From Hymenobacter nitidus (GTDB lineage: Bacteria; Bacteroidota; Bacteroidia; Cytophagales; Hymenobacteraceae), in NCBI RefSeq assembly GCF_020447315.1, contig NZ_JAJADQ010000001.1, positions 310,001 to 374,000 of the forward strand: a DNA stretch of 64,000 bases, written 5' to 3'. A program made the position numbers and the translations under genes. Below the pieces are notes generated by a model that was given only the letters and a program-made list of their open reading frames with translations, did not search any database and had not been told where the DNA came from. Shown here in pieces: positions 47,376 to 57,486 of the stretch. Position 1 is the first letter of the stretch; every line of letters starts with the position of its first letter.

Positions 47376-47426
47376 CCGGAGCCCTTTGCCCTCCTTTCGC
47401 TCCTTTCTTCTGCTAAGATTTCGTTC

Positions 47427-48347
47427 ATGAAAACCATTCTCGTTCCCATCGACCACACCGCCGCCGCCGAGCACACCCTGGCCTACGCCAACAAGCTGGC
47501 CGTGCGCTGGCCCGCCGAAGTGGTGCTGCTCTTCTGCCAGCCCGACGCGGCCGGCCAGCCGGCTACGGAGCCGGAGCTGGCCGGGCACGAGCAGCGGCTG
47601 CGCAGTTTGGTGGAGCGCCTGCGCTACCAGCAGCTCACCCGCCAGGACGGGCGCCGGATTCAGTACCGCTACCGCCTGCTGGCCGGCTGCCTCCACGACC
47701 ATGTGCAGGCCGAAGCCGCGCGCTGCGCCGCCGACTTGGTAGTCATGGGCCTGGAGCACGTGGACTGCGGCCGGCAGGAAGCGCCCGGCAACCACGCCGC
47801 GGCCATCACCGAGCTGGTCGCCTGCCCGGTGCTGGTAGTGCCCCCGGGCCGCCGCAGCCTGCCCAGCCGGCTGGTGTTCTCCACCGATTTTGCCGCGCTC
47901 AGCCCCGCCGTCTTGCAGCGGCTTTCGGCCCTGCAGGAAGCGTTTCCCGGTCCGCTGGATCTGGTGCAGTTCTACTCGCCTACCGAGCGGCCCCGGCGCC
48001 GGCAGCTCAAGCAGGCCATCAGCAAAGCCGCGACCCAGCTCTCCTGGCTGACCACGACTCCGCATCTGTTGGAAGACGATGCGCCCCTGGAAGGCGTCAG
48101 CGAGTTTTGTGCCCGCCACCAGGCCCAGCTGCTCATCATCGCGCCCACCAGTGCCGGGCAGCTGTTGCGCTACTTCGATTCGTGCTACACCACCACGCGG
48201 GCCTACCACACCCAGATTCCGGTGCTGGTGCTGCGCAGCCCCGAGCGGCAGCCCGCCGTGGCCTGCTGCGACCGGTGCGCCGAGCGCCTGGAGCTGGAAC
48301 GCACCAAAGTCGTGCTGCCCGACTACCACGCCGTGCGCTGGGCGTAA
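47427..48347 (+). CDS. Tandem-domain universal stress protein
   Basis: A 306-residue protein with two UspA domains (about 1-140 and 148-285). The first opens MKTILVPIDHTAAAEHTLAYA and has VVMGLEHVDCG and VVPPG near its end; the second has LVFSTDFAALSPAVLQRLSAL and LVLRSPER. The ATP-binding G-x2-G-x9-G-S/T motif is incomplete in both. A Cys-rich tail (CCDRCAERL) is unusual and could bind a metal. Its position between cbb3 assembly genes and hemF fits a low-oxygen regulon. Confidence 0.87.
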   Translation: MKTILVPIDHTAAAEHTLAYANKLAVRWPAEVVLLFCQPDAAGQPATEPELAGHEQRLRSLVERLRYQQLTRQDGRRIQYRYRLLAGCLHDHVQAEAARCAADLVVMGLEHVDCGRQEAPGNHAAAITELVACPVLVVPPGRRSLPSRLVFSTDFAALSPAVLQRLSALQEAFPGPLDLVQFYSPTERPRRRQLKQAISKAATQLSWLTTTPHLLEDDAPLEGVSEFCARHQAQLLIIAPTSAGQLLRYFDSCYTTTRAYHTQIPVLVLRSPERQPAVACCDRCAERLELERTKVVLPDYHAVRWA

Positions 48348-48400
48348 TTTTTTCAGCTGCCTAGTCCTCTAGTTATCCGCTTGCTTCTCTTTTAACAGCC

Positions 48401-49324
48401 ATGAATACTTCCGTTGCTCCCGTCCTTGCCCCCGCCCGCGACCTTGTTGAAAACTGGATGCGTCAGTTTCAGGACTGGCTGTGCCACCGGCTCGAAACGG
48501 CCGACGGCAGCGGGGCTAAGTTTCGGGAAGACGCCTGGCAGCACGCCGGCGGGGGCGGCGGCCTCACCCGCGTGCTTCAGAACGGGGCCGTGCTGGAAAA
48601 AGGCGGCGTGGCCTTCTCGGCCGTGTGGGGCCAGATGAGCGAGCCGGCGGCCCGGCAGCTGCTTATGCCCGATGCCCGCTACTTTGCCACCGGCGTATCG
48701 GTGGTGCAGCACCCGCGCAGCCCCATGGTGCCGATTTCGCACATGAACGTGCGCTACTTCGAGGCCGGCAACGGCGAGGCCTGGTTTGGCGGCGGCCTGG
48801 ACCTGACCCCCATTTACGTGGATAAGCAACAGGCCCGCTGGTTTCACGAGCAGATTCAGCAGGTGTGCCAGCGCTACGATAGCAGCTACTACCCACGCTT
48901 CAAGCAGTGGGCCGATGAGTATTTCTACCTGCCCCACCGCCAGGAAACCCGCGGCGTGGGCGGCATCTTCTTCGACCGGCTCACCGTGGGCAAGGATGGC
49001 TCGTTTGAGGAGCTGTTTGCCTTTGTGCAGGACGTGGGCGAAGTATACGGGCGCACCTACAGCACCATCATGCGGCAGAACGCGGCTTTGCCCTACACCG
49101 AGCGGGAAAAACAGTGGCAGCTGGTGCGCCGGGGCCGCTACGCCGAGTTCAACCTGGCTTTTGACCGGGGCACCAAGTTTGGCCTCGAAACCGGGGGCCG
49201 CACCGAAAGCATCCTGATGAGCCTGCCCCCCCAGGCCGAGTGGCACTACAACCTCACGCCCGAGCCCGGCTCGGCGGAAGAAACCACCCAGCAGTGGCTA
49301 CATCAGGGCGTAGATTGGGTGTAG
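48401..49324 (+). CDS. hemF: Oxygen-dependent coproporphyrinogen III oxidase
   Basis: Converts coproporphyrinogen III to protoporphyrinogen IX, using O2, in haem synthesis; cytosolic dimer. The 307-residue protein has the family landmarks VSVVQHPRSPMVPISHMNVRYFE (active-site His and Arg), WFGGGLDLTPIY, RGVGGIFFDRL and RGTKFGLETGGRTESILMSLPP. Start and length are standard. It is 53 bases after the universal stress protein gene and supplies haem needed for the neighbouring oxidase. Convergent with the aquaporin gene. Confidence 0.97.
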   Translation: MNTSVAPVLAPARDLVENWMRQFQDWLCHRLETADGSGAKFREDAWQHAGGGGGLTRVLQNGAVLEKGGVAFSAVWGQMSEPAARQLLMPDARYFATGVSVVQHPRSPMVPISHMNVRYFEAGNGEAWFGGGLDLTPIYVDKQQARWFHEQIQQVCQRYDSSYYPRFKQWADEYFYLPHRQETRGVGGIFFDRLTVGKDGSFEELFAFVQDVGEVYGRTYSTIMRQNAALPYTEREKQWQLVRRGRYAEFNLAFDRGTKFGLETGGRTESILMSLPPQAEWHYNLTPEPGSAEETTQQWLHQGVDWV

Positions 49325-49393
49325 ATTTCAGGTGTAAACTCAGCAACGCCAGAGCTACCCGGTCATTGCGCTTAATGAGCAAGGCGGCAAGCT

Positions 49394-50062
49394 TTAAGCG
49401 GGCGGCGCCGGTTTCAACTCTAGCAGCCGGTCGGTGACGACGGCCAGCAGAACGCCCGCGCAGGGCGCGGCCAGGTACACCCAGATGGCCGTGAGCTGCC
49501 CGCTGAGCACCGCCGGGGCCAGGGAGCGGGCCGGGTTCATGGAAGCGCCACTCAGCGGCCCGCCCACCAGAGCCTCCAGCGCTACCGTGGCGCTGATGGT
49601 GAGGCCCACCAGCAGGCCTTGCTCGTAGAAGCTGGACGTGACGCGCAAAATGACCAGCATCAGCCAGAAGCTAAGAAACAGCTCGATGCCGAAAGCCTGG
49701 GCACTGCCGTGGGCCGGCAGCGTGGCCCCCAGCGCCGAGCCGGGCGTGGCAATCAGCTGCACCAGAAAGCTCCCGATAAAGGCCCCCACCACCTGGGCGG
49801 CCACGTAGGGCAGCACCCGCCGCCCGGGAAAGCGCCCCGCCGCCCAGAAGCCCAGCGTTACGGCCGGGTTGATATGGGCGCCGCTTACGTGCCCCAGACT
49901 CTGAATCAGAATCAGCACGACCAGCCCGAAGGCGGCCGCTATGCCGCCGTGGCCCAGCGTCTGCGTCTGCTCATTGACAACGGCGGCGCCGGTGCCAAAA
50001 ATCATCAGTACGGCGGTGCCCAGTAGTTCGGCCAGCAGGCAATGGCGCAGCATGGTTTTCAT
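49394..50062 (-). CDS. Aquaporin/glycerol facilitator family channel
   Basis: A 222-residue MIP channel with six membrane helices and the two half-helix motifs: GAHINPAVT (NPA 65-67) and SGASMNPARS (NPA near 184). The Arg after the second NPA is present (selectivity filter). The overall look (HGGIAAAFGL, short loops) is nearer aquaporin than glycerol facilitator. In many bacteria, aquaglyceroporins beside arsenic genes carry trihydroxy-arsenic or methylated arsenicals across the membrane; here it is next to arsS, so such a role is possible but unproven. Confidence 0.92.
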   Translation of the reverse strand: MKTMLRHCLLAELLGTAVLMIFGTGAAVVNEQTQTLGHGGIAAAFGLVVLILIQSLGHVSGAHINPAVTLGFWAAGRFPGRRVLPYVAAQVVGAFIGSFLVQLIATPGSALGATLPAHGSAQAFGIELFLSFWLMLVILRVTSSFYEQGLLVGLTISATVALEALVGGPLSGASMNPARSLAPAVLSGQLTAIWVYLAAPCAGVLLAVVTDRLLELKPAPPA

Positions 50063-50255
50063 GCGGCCACGGTTAGGATAGAATAGCGGATCGGCAACTG
50101 GGTACTACGTTGAATCATGCGTTAGAATACGTTTTAAGCGGAATACAGCCATATTCAGGCCGCCCGCGCACAAGCTTGGGCGGTTCTCGTGCTTAGTCCA
50201 GGGCCAAAAGACGGAATTGGCGGCGCAAGCTACGCCCCGGCCCTGGCCCAACCAA

Positions 50256-50290
50256 CGGGCAGCCAAAAACCAGCGGCGTACTGCTGCCCG
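50256..50290 (-). terminator. Hairpin after arsS
   Basis: CGGGCAGC (50256-50263) pairs with GCTGCCCG (50283-50290) directly after the arsS stop on the minus strand; no good T tract follows. The remaining gap to the aquaporin start holds a second GGCCCTGG/CCAGGGCC inverted repeat (50197-50245). Confidence 0.4.
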
Positions 50291-51340
<1,050 letters not shown>

Positions 51341-51397
51341 GGGGCTGAGGCAGAGTCGCGGAGGGGCGCAGGGTGGATTGAGTGGGTAACCAGCCGC

Positions 51398-51730
51398 CTA
51401 CATGGATAGTTCTTTGGCCTTGTTCATCATCTGCACCCCGTGCACCAGCACCGCCCCTCCCTTGATGGCGGCGGCCACGTGCACGGCTTCCATCATCTGG
51501 GCTTCGTCGGCGCCTTTCTGCAGCGAGTCGGTGGTGTAGGCATCGATGCAGTAGGGGCATTGCACGGCATGGGCTACGGCCAGGGCAATGAGCGACTTTT
51601 CCCGCTCGGTGAGGGCCCCGTCCTTGAATACTTCACCGTAGTAGTCGAAAAACTTGCGGCCGGCTTCGGCCTGCCACTCGGTGATGTTGCCAAACTTGGC
51701 CAGGTCGGCTGGGTTGTAGTAGGTTTCCAT
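51398..51730 (-). CDS. Arsenosugar-associated AhpD/CMD-like peroxidase-type protein
   Basis: A 110-residue carboxymuconolactone-decarboxylase-fold protein. It has the redox pair CPYC (Cys58, Cys61) followed by the helix IDAYTTDSLQKGADEAQMMEAVHVAAAIKGG typical of AhpD-like proteins. This subgroup regularly accompanies arsS and arsM and is annotated as arsenosugar biosynthesis-associated. It may reduce trivalent arsenicals or protect the radical enzyme; the role is not demonstrated. It lies 54 bases after the SDR gene stop and 57 before arsS. Confidence 0.93.
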   Translation of the reverse strand: METYYNPADLAKFGNITEWQAEAGRKFFDYYGEVFKDGALTEREKSLIALAVAHAVQCPYCIDAYTTDSLQKGADEAQMMEAVHVAAAIKGGAVLVHGVQMMNKAKELSM

Positions 51731-51784
51731 GCGTTTTTGGGGAATGTACGAAGAAAGCAGCCCAGGCAGATCTTGGCCCGGCGG

Positions 51785-52624
51785 CTACTCATAAAACTTG
51801 CGCAGCCGCCGCACGCTGGTCAGCACTACCCAGTCGCCGAGGCGGGGCAGCAGGGTGTGCACCAGCAGAATCAGCCGGCCCAGGGCCGAAATAACGGTGC
51901 GCTGCCGCCGTCGCCGGATGTGCTGCCAGATAATCGTGGCCACTTCGGCCTGGGTTTTCTGCCAGCGCGGCGGCCGGTGGGCAATGGGTACGGGCTGGCC
52001 GCTGGCGTCGAGCACGCGCTTTTCGGGGTCGTTTTGGGTGAAGCCGATATGCACCACCCCGAAATGCACGCCCGACTCGGCCAGCTCCAGGCGCAGGGTG
52101 TGGGCCAGGTTGGCCAAAGCCGCTTTGCCGGCGCAGTAGGCCGAGCCGCTGGGCATGCCGTTCAGGGCCGAAATAGAGGAAATAAACGTGACGCTGCCCC
52201 GCACGGCCAGCAGGTGGGGCAAGGCAGCCTTAAGGGGAAACACGGAGCCGTAGACGTTGCTGTCGAGCACCTGGCGGAACACCTCGGGTTGCATATCGAG
52301 GAAGTAGGCCCGCTGGGAAATGCTGGCGTTGGTCACCAGAATATCGAGGCGGCCGAAGCTACTGATGGCGGCCTCCACCAGGCGCTGGCAGGCGGCGTAG
52401 TCGGTTACGTCGGCCACGCAGCTGACGACGGTGAGACCCTCGGCGGCCAGCAGCTCGTGGGTGCGGGCCAGGCGCTCGGGGCAGCGGCCGTTGAGTACCA
52501 CGGCGGCTCCCTGGCCTGCCAGCACCCGCGCCGTTTCGCGCCCGATGCCCGACTCGGAGCCCGTAATAATAGCTACCTGCCCCGCCAGTGGCCCGGGGCG
52601 CAGGGCCGAATACTTACCTGACAT
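51785..52624 (-). CDS. Short-chain dehydrogenase in the arsenosugar unit
   Basis: A 279-residue classical SDR: cofactor motif TGSESGIG at 21-28, Ser150, and the catalytic Tyr163-x3-Lys167 (SAYCAGKAAL). The C-terminal tail (about 240-279, LGRLILLVHTLLPRLGDWVVL) is hydrophobic and may attach it to the membrane, as in lipid-acting SDRs. Its start overlaps the epimerase stop by 11 bases, so the two are coupled. It presumably reduces or oxidises an intermediate of the arsenosugar or a lipid carrier; substrate unknown. Confidence 0.9.
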   Translation of the reverse strand: MSGKYSALRPGPLAGQVAIITGSESGIGRETARVLAGQGAAVVLNGRCPERLARTHELLAAEGLTVVSCVADVTDYAACQRLVEAAISSFGRLDILVTNASISQRAYFLDMQPEVFRQVLDSNVYGSVFPLKAALPHLLAVRGSVTFISSISALNGMPSGSAYCAGKAALANLAHTLRLELAESGVHFGVVHIGFTQNDPEKRVLDASGQPVPIAHRPPRWQKTQAEVATIIWQHIRRRRQRTVISALGRLILLVHTLLPRLGDWVVLTSVRRLRKFYE

Positions 52625-53615
52625 AGCCGTGGGCTTTAAACCAGTGAAACGCTTCGGCCGCCGCCTGCCGGATGGGAGTTTGGGGCAAGCCCAGCTCGGC
52701 CCGCGCCTTTTCGGCCGTGAAGTAGTGCCCGTCGTTGGCCACGGCTACCATTGCCGAGTTGAGCTGCCCGGCCCGGCCCGTCACGCGGGCTTTCCAGTCG
52801 CAGACCTGCCCGTACAGCGTCGCTAGGGCCGGGGGCAGCGGCCAGCGCGGCGCGGCCACGCCCAGCACGTCGGCCAGCAGCGCAAAAGCGTCGCGGTAGC
52901 TCAGGTTTTCGTTGCCCAGAATATAGGACTCGCCAACGCGCCCCCGCGTGAGGGCATTGACGGTGGCAACGGCCACGTCGCGCACATGCACGTAGTTTTT
53001 GCCCCCGGCCGGATAGCCCGGCAACCGGCCGCCGTGCAGCTCCAGCAGCAGAGCGTTGGAAGTGGGCCGGGCATCTTCGGGGCCCAGCATAAAGGTGGGG
53101 TGCACCAGTACGGCGGGCATTTGCTCCTGCTGCACGGCCTGCAGCACAAGCTCGGTGGCGGCGAGCTTGCTGTCCATGTAGTCGAGGCCGTAGCGGCGGC
53201 CGGCGTAGGGCCGGGTTTCGTCGCCGGGCCGGGCCTGGGTGCCAAACCCAAACACGTTGGCTGTGCCCACATACACGAAGCGCGCTACCCGGGCCTGACG
53301 GGCCAGCTGCAAGACGGCCTCGGTACCGCCCAGGTTGGTGGCCCACACAGCCGGGTGGCGGGCCGGATTGACCTGGGCCAGGGCCGCGGCATGAATAATG
53401 GCTTGGCAGCCGTCGGCAGCCCCGGCCAGGGAGGCGGGCTGGGTCAGGTCGCCTTCGTGCAACGCAATGGGCAAGGCACTTAGCGGCTCGGGGCCGGTGG
53501 CCGCGCTGCCGGACCGCACCAGGGCCCGCACCGGGTAGCCGCGCCGCAGCAATTCGGCCACGAGGTGGCGCCCCAGAAAGCCGTTGGCACCGGTAACGAG
53601 AACAGTCGGCAGCAT
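52614..53615 (-). CDS. NAD-dependent epimerase/dehydratase (extended SDR)
   Basis: A 333-residue extended SDR with the nucleotide site TGANGFLG at 8-15, VYVGTANVFGFG, the YxxxK pair in GLDYMDSKLAATE and VLVHPTFMLGPED. It resembles dihydroflavonol reductase/hopanoid-type sugar epimerases. Start and upstream stop overlap as TGATG, and its 3' end overlaps the SDR start, so glycosyltransferase, epimerase and SDR are tightly coupled. Likely acts on the sugar or aldehyde part of the arsenosugar product. Confidence 0.9.
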   Translation of the reverse strand: MLPTVLVTGANGFLGRHLVAELLRRGYPVRALVRSGSAATGPEPLSALPIALHEGDLTQPASLAGAADGCQAIIHAAALAQVNPARHPAVWATNLGGTEAVLQLARQARVARFVYVGTANVFGFGTQARPGDETRPYAGRRYGLDYMDSKLAATELVLQAVQQEQMPAVLVHPTFMLGPEDARPTSNALLLELHGGRLPGYPAGGKNYVHVRDVAVATVNALTRGRVGESYILGNENLSYRDAFALLADVLGVAAPRWPLPPALATLYGQVCDWKARVTGRAGQLNSAMVAVANDGHYFTAEKARAELGLPQTPIRQAAAEAFHWFKAHGYVR

Positions 53616-54307
53616 CAGCGGTAGTTGAGCAGGGCTTTGTAGGTGCGGGCAATGCGGGTGGGCGGCAGCCGCAGAAAAAACATGGAAAAGGCCGTCAGAT
53701 TGGCCAACTGCACCCGGAGCCAGCTGTTGGTTTCATACTTGCGGGCCGACACCACCACGTCCTGGGGCACGATGTAGAAGCCGCCCTGGCGCCGGATGCG
53801 TTGAATAATCTCGAAATCCTCCATGATGACAAACCGCTCGTCGAAGCCGCCCAGCTGCTCAAACAAGCCGCGGGTGATGAACAGCGTCTGGTCGCCGCCC
53901 CGGCTCATGAGGCCCCGAAACCGCGTGCCGTAGCTGTTGATGCGCAGCAGCGGATGCTGGGAGTCGAAGCGGAACCGGTAGCAGCCCGCGCTGTGCCCCT
54001 GCCCTACTGCCGCCCGGATGGTTGCCACGTAGTCGGGGTGAATGCCGACGTCGGCGTGCACGAAGTAGAGCACGTCGCCGGTGGCGTAGCGGGCCCCGTA
54101 GTTCATCTGGGCGGCGCGGCCGGGCGCGGGTGCCGGCAGAACGGTAGCACCGGCCCGGCGGGCGGCTTCGGCGGTGCCGTCGGGGCTGTGCGCATCTACC
54201 ACCAGTACCTCCACGGCACCGGGCGGGGCGTAGCGCAACAGCTCCGCGACCAGCCGGCCGATATTATCCGCTTCGTTGTAGGTGGGAATGATGACGCTAA
54301 GGAGCAT
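53615..54307 (-). CDS. TIGR04283-type arsenosugar glycosyltransferase (GT2)
   Basis: A 230-residue GT-A transferase: SVIIPTYNEADNIGRLV at the N-terminus, the subgroup motif PGRAAQMNYGA, the metal site FVHADVG and FDERFVIMEDFEI. This is the TIGR04283 family, which co-occurs with arsenosugar genes. It should glycosylate the deoxyadenosyl-derived arsenic compound or a lipid acceptor. It is the first gene of the tightly overlapping minus-strand unit, 51 bases after the Omp85-like gene. Confidence 0.93.
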   Translation of the reverse strand: MLLSVIIPTYNEADNIGRLVAELLRYAPPGAVEVLVVDAHSPDGTAEAARRAGATVLPAPAPGRAAQMNYGARYATGDVLYFVHADVGIHPDYVATIRAAVGQGHSAGCYRFRFDSQHPLLRINSYGTRFRGLMSRGGDQTLFITRGLFEQLGGFDERFVIMEDFEIIQRIRRQGGFYIVPQDVVVSARKYETNSWLRVQLANLTAFSMFFLRLPPTRIARTYKALLNYR

Positions 54308-54358
54308 AAGGAAAGCTTACGAGGAACGGGTGGCAGGGGGCAAAGTCGGCAGCATTTA

Positions 54359-55468
54359 TCAGAAAGCCTCACCCACGGTAAGATATAGACCTCCGGACTG
54401 CCGGCCCAGCCCGTAGTCGACGCGCAGGTTGAGATGGTCGCGGCGGTTGAGCACGAAGCGCAGGCCCGCCCCGTATGCGGCCTTGGGCTGGCGCAGGCGC
54501 AGCAGGGTCTGGTCGTCGCCCAAGGTGCCCACGCCCCCGAAGGCCACGGCGCCGAGGCGGCGGTACACGTCGAAGCGCAGCTCGGCCTGCAGCAGTGCCG
54601 CGTTCTGGTCGCGGTAGCGGCCTTCGTAGTAGCCCCGCAGCCGCCGGGTGCCGCCCAGCAACGACAGGGCATTGAATGGAGCCGTGCCGGCCGTGAAGCT
54701 GGCGGCATAATTCAGGGCCAGCACGGCGCGGGGAGTAAGGGCGTGGTAGCTGGCCACATCGGCGGCATAGCGGCTGAAGCGGGTGGTGCGTTGGCCGGCG
54801 CCTACGGCCCGCTGCCCGGGCAGTACCGTCACATCGGCCACCCAGCCCCGCCGCGGAAACAGCACCTTGTCGCGCGCATCATAGAACAGCCCCAGCCCAC
54901 CGCCGGTCAGGCGGCTGCCCTGGCTGCCGGCCACGCTGCCGGCGGCCAGCAGCCCCCCCGGCTCAGTCGTGGTCACCCGGTAGTCTTCGTACTGGTAGCG
55001 CAGGCCGGCGTAGAGCTTGCCACGGCCCGGCAGCTGCAGCAGGCGGCGGAATACGTTCAGGCGTACCCGCGGAAAGTTGACGCCGTACAGCTCCCGGGCC
55101 ACCTCCTGCCGCCCCACCCCGAAGAAGAAGTAGGTGTAGCGGTAGTAGCCGGCCTCGCCGTAGGCGTAGTAGCGGTTGTGGTCGTAGAACAGCTGAAACG
55201 GCAGGTACAGCAGCAGCTGGCGGTTCTGGGTGTAGGCTGCGCCCACGGTCAGCTGCGAGGGCCGGGCCAGCGTGTCGGTGGCGTCGCGGCGGAAGCGCAG
55301 CGTGGCGGTAATGGCCGCGCCGTAGGCCAGGCGGGTTTCGGGCGTGTAGTACACCAGCGGCAGCGGAATCAGGGCCACGCGCCGAAACCGGGCGGTATCG
55401 GCGGGGGCCAGACCGGCAAAACCCAGCAGCGCGGCAGTCAGGAGCATAGGCAGAAAATAAAGCCGCAA
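54359..55468 (-). CDS. Omp85/BamA-like outer-membrane barrel protein
   Basis: A 369-residue protein with a signal peptide and a beta-barrel made of alternating aromatic strands. The C-terminal 200 residues resemble the surface-antigen domain of Omp85/BamA or patatin-type barrels (GLFYDARDKVLFPRRGW, LSLLGGTRRLRGYYEGRYRDQ with the typical R-G-Y motif), but no POTRA domains are visible, so it is not an assembly factor proper. The start TTG 55468 gives a basic residue in the signal; ATG 55447 is possible. Same strand and 51 bases ahead of the glycosyltransferase gene, it may be cotranscribed with the arsenosugar unit. Confidence 0.82.
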   Translation of the reverse strand: MRLYFLPMLLTAALLGFAGLAPADTARFRRVALIPLPLVYYTPETRLAYGAAITATLRFRRDATDTLARPSQLTVGAAYTQNRQLLLYLPFQLFYDHNRYYAYGEAGYYRYTYFFFGVGRQEVARELYGVNFPRVRLNVFRRLLQLPGRGKLYAGLRYQYEDYRVTTTEPGGLLAAGSVAGSQGSRLTGGGLGLFYDARDKVLFPRRGWVADVTVLPGQRAVGAGQRTTRFSRYAADVASYHALTPRAVLALNYAASFTAGTAPFNALSLLGGTRRLRGYYEGRYRDQNAALLQAELRFDVYRRLGAVAFGGVGTLGDDQTLLRLRQPKAAYGAGLRFVLNRRDHLNLRVDYGLGRQSGGLYLTVGEAF

Positions 55469-55559
55469 GTGAACAAACTGAACAGCCGTTGGATTCTTAC
55501 GAAATTAGACGCGGCGGAAGTTTGCCACGCGTCAGATCTTTTCCGCCCGTATTTGCCGT

Positions 55560-56378
55560 ATGTCTGCTCCGATGAAGATTTCCCTCAAGCCTCTGTTGCT
55601 CCTGGCCCCGGTGCTGGCCACCGCTACTCTCACTGCCGCAGCCTTCCCGGGCTATTCCAGCACCCTGCCCACGCCGGCCTTTGCCACGCCCGCCGCGGCG
55701 CCCGTCGACCACGTGGCCTTCGACCGGCTGCTTAAAAAGCACGTCAACGACAAAGGCCAGGTGAACTACAAAGGCTTCCAGGCCGACGAGAAGGAGTTCA
55801 ACCAGTATCTGGCGCAGCTCAGCAAAAACCCGCCCGCCGCCACCTGGAGCAAGCCCGAGCAGATGGCCTACTGGATTAACGCCTACAACGCCTACACGAT
55901 TCGCCTGATTCTGGACCACTACCCGCTGCAAAGCATCAAGGACATCGGCTCCAAAATCAAGATTCCCTTCGTGACGACGCCCTGGGCGGCCAAGTTCTTT
56001 TCCATCGGGGGCGAGAAAATGAGCCTCGACAACATCGAGCACGGCACCCTGCGCAAGCAGTACGACGACCCGCGCATCCACTTCGCGCTGGTGTGCGCCT
56101 CCGTCTCCTGCCCACGCCTGCGCAACGAGGCCTACACCGCCGCCAAGCTCGACCGGCAGCTCGACGACCAAGGCCGGGACTTCCTGAATAACCCGGCCAA
56201 AAACAAGGTCGGCAAAACCGAGGCCCAGCTCTCCAAGTACTTCGACTGGTACAAGGGCGACTGGGAGAAAAACGGGCAGTCGGTGGCCAAGTGGGTGAAT
56301 AAGTACGCCGCCACCAAAATGAACGACAACGCCCAGGTATCTTACCTCGACTACAACTGGAACCTGAACAAGCAGTAA
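55560..56378 (+). CDS. DUF547 domain secreted protein
   Basis: A 272-residue exported protein with a signal peptide (about 1-29) and a DUF547 domain: VDHVAFDRLLKKHVNDKGQVNY, NAYNAYTIRLILDHYPL, LDNIEHGTLR and the conserved LVCASVSCPRL. The Cys/His pattern has led to suggestions of a papain-like fold but activity is unknown. DUF547 genes often accompany arsenosugar genes in Bacteroidota. It is divergent from the Omp85-like gene (91-base gap, probably holding both promoters) and 61 bases before arsM. Confidence 0.9.
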   Translation: MSAPMKISLKPLLLLAPVLATATLTAAAFPGYSSTLPTPAFATPAAAPVDHVAFDRLLKKHVNDKGQVNYKGFQADEKEFNQYLAQLSKNPPAATWSKPEQMAYWINAYNAYTIRLILDHYPLQSIKDIGSKIKIPFVTTPWAAKFFSIGGEKMSLDNIEHGTLRKQYDDPRIHFALVCASVSCPRLRNEAYTAAKLDRQLDDQGRDFLNNPAKNKVGKTEAQLSKYFDWYKGDWEKNGQSVAKWVNKYAATKMNDNAQVSYLDYNWNLNKQ

Positions 56379-56439
56379 GCTTGGCCGGCGCCACTTTCCT
56401 CCGCTACCTTCTCACCTCCTCTTCTTCCTCCTCCCGCGA

Positions 56440-57408
56440 ATGAGCTACTTAGATACCACCGCCGACGTGTACCGCCAGGCGGCCCAGGAGCCCCAGGTGG
56501 GCCTGTGCTGCACCACCAACCCCGTGTGGCAGCTGCCCGGCCTGAGCATTCCGCCGCGCATGCTCTCGATGAACTACGGCTGCGGCAGCACCGTGAACCC
56601 GCGCGACCTGACCAACAGCCCCACCGTGCTCTACGTGGGCGTGGGCGGCGGCATGGAGCTGCTGCAGTTTGCCTACTTCAGCCGCCGCCCCGGCGCCGTT
56701 ATCGGGGTGGATGTGGTAACGGAAATGCTGGATGCCTCCCGGGCCAACATGGAGCAGGCCGAAGCCCAGAACGAGTGGTTCAGCCGCGACTTCGTGGATC
56801 TGCGGGCCGGCGACGCCCTGCACCTGCCCGTGCCCGACGCCAGCGTGGACGTGGCCGCCCAGAACTGCCTCTTCAACATTTTCAAGCTTGACGACCTGCG
56901 CCGGGCCCTACAGGAAACCTACCGGGTGCTCAAGCCCCACGGCCGCCTGGTGATGTCGGACCCCACCTGCGAGCAGCCCATGAGCGAGGAGCTGCGGGCC
57001 GATGAGCGGCTGCGTGCCCTGTGCCTCACCGGCTCGTTGCCCCTGCAGCAGTACCTGGACCTGATTACGTCCGTGGGCTTCGGCACGGTGGAGGTACGGG
57101 CCAAGCGCGCCTACCGCGTGCTGTCGCCCCAGCACTACGCCACCGACGAGCTGATTTACATCGAAAGCGTGGAGGTGTGCGCCATCAAGGACCCGATGCC
57201 GGCCGATGGACCCTGCATTTTCACGGGCCGCACCGCCATTTATTACGGCCAGGACGAGCTCTTCGACGACCAGAAAGGCCACGTCCTGCTCCAAAACCAG
57301 CCCCTGGCCGTGTGCGACAAAACCGCCGGCGCCCTGCTGGCCCTGGGCCGCGACGATATTTTCGTGTCGCCTTCCACCTACTTCTACGACGGCGGCGGGT
57401 GCTGCTAA
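56440..57408 (+). CDS. arsM: Arsenite methyltransferase ArsM (arsenosugar type)
   Basis: Transfers methyl groups from SAM to trivalent arsenic, producing methylated arsenicals that ArsS uses. The 322-residue protein has an N-terminal thiol pair GLCC (Cys23, Cys24), Cys48 in NYGCGST, motif I VLYVGVGGGMELLQF, NCLFNIF with the conserved Cys, RALCLTGSL with the second arsenic-binding Cys, and a C-terminal GGGCC. This combination is the arsenosugar-specific ArsM form. It is followed by a strong terminator. Confidence 0.95.
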   Translation: MSYLDTTADVYRQAAQEPQVGLCCTTNPVWQLPGLSIPPRMLSMNYGCGSTVNPRDLTNSPTVLYVGVGGGMELLQFAYFSRRPGAVIGVDVVTEMLDASRANMEQAEAQNEWFSRDFVDLRAGDALHLPVPDASVDVAAQNCLFNIFKLDDLRRALQETYRVLKPHGRLVMSDPTCEQPMSEELRADERLRALCLTGSLPLQQYLDLITSVGFGTVEVRAKRAYRVLSPQHYATDELIYIESVEVCAIKDPMPADGPCIFTGRTAIYYGQDELFDDQKGHVLLQNQPLAVCDKTAGALLALGRDDIFVSPSTYFYDGGGCC

Positions 57409-57424
57409 CCACGCTCGGTTGCGG

Positions 57425-57462
57425 AAAACGCCCGGTCGGCCCAAGGCCAGCCGGGCGTTTTT
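57425..57462 (+). terminator. arsM terminator
   Basis: AAAACGCCCGG and CCGGGCGTTTT pair over 11 bases with an inner GGCC-rich loop; five T residues end it, 17 bases after the arsM stop. Confidence 0.9.
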
Positions 57463-57486
57463 GCGGGGCCGCTTTTTCCTGCCTGC

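Noticed and set aside
54359..55468. BamA itself
   Set aside because: No POTRA domains and only about 370 residues; essential BamA is about twice as long.
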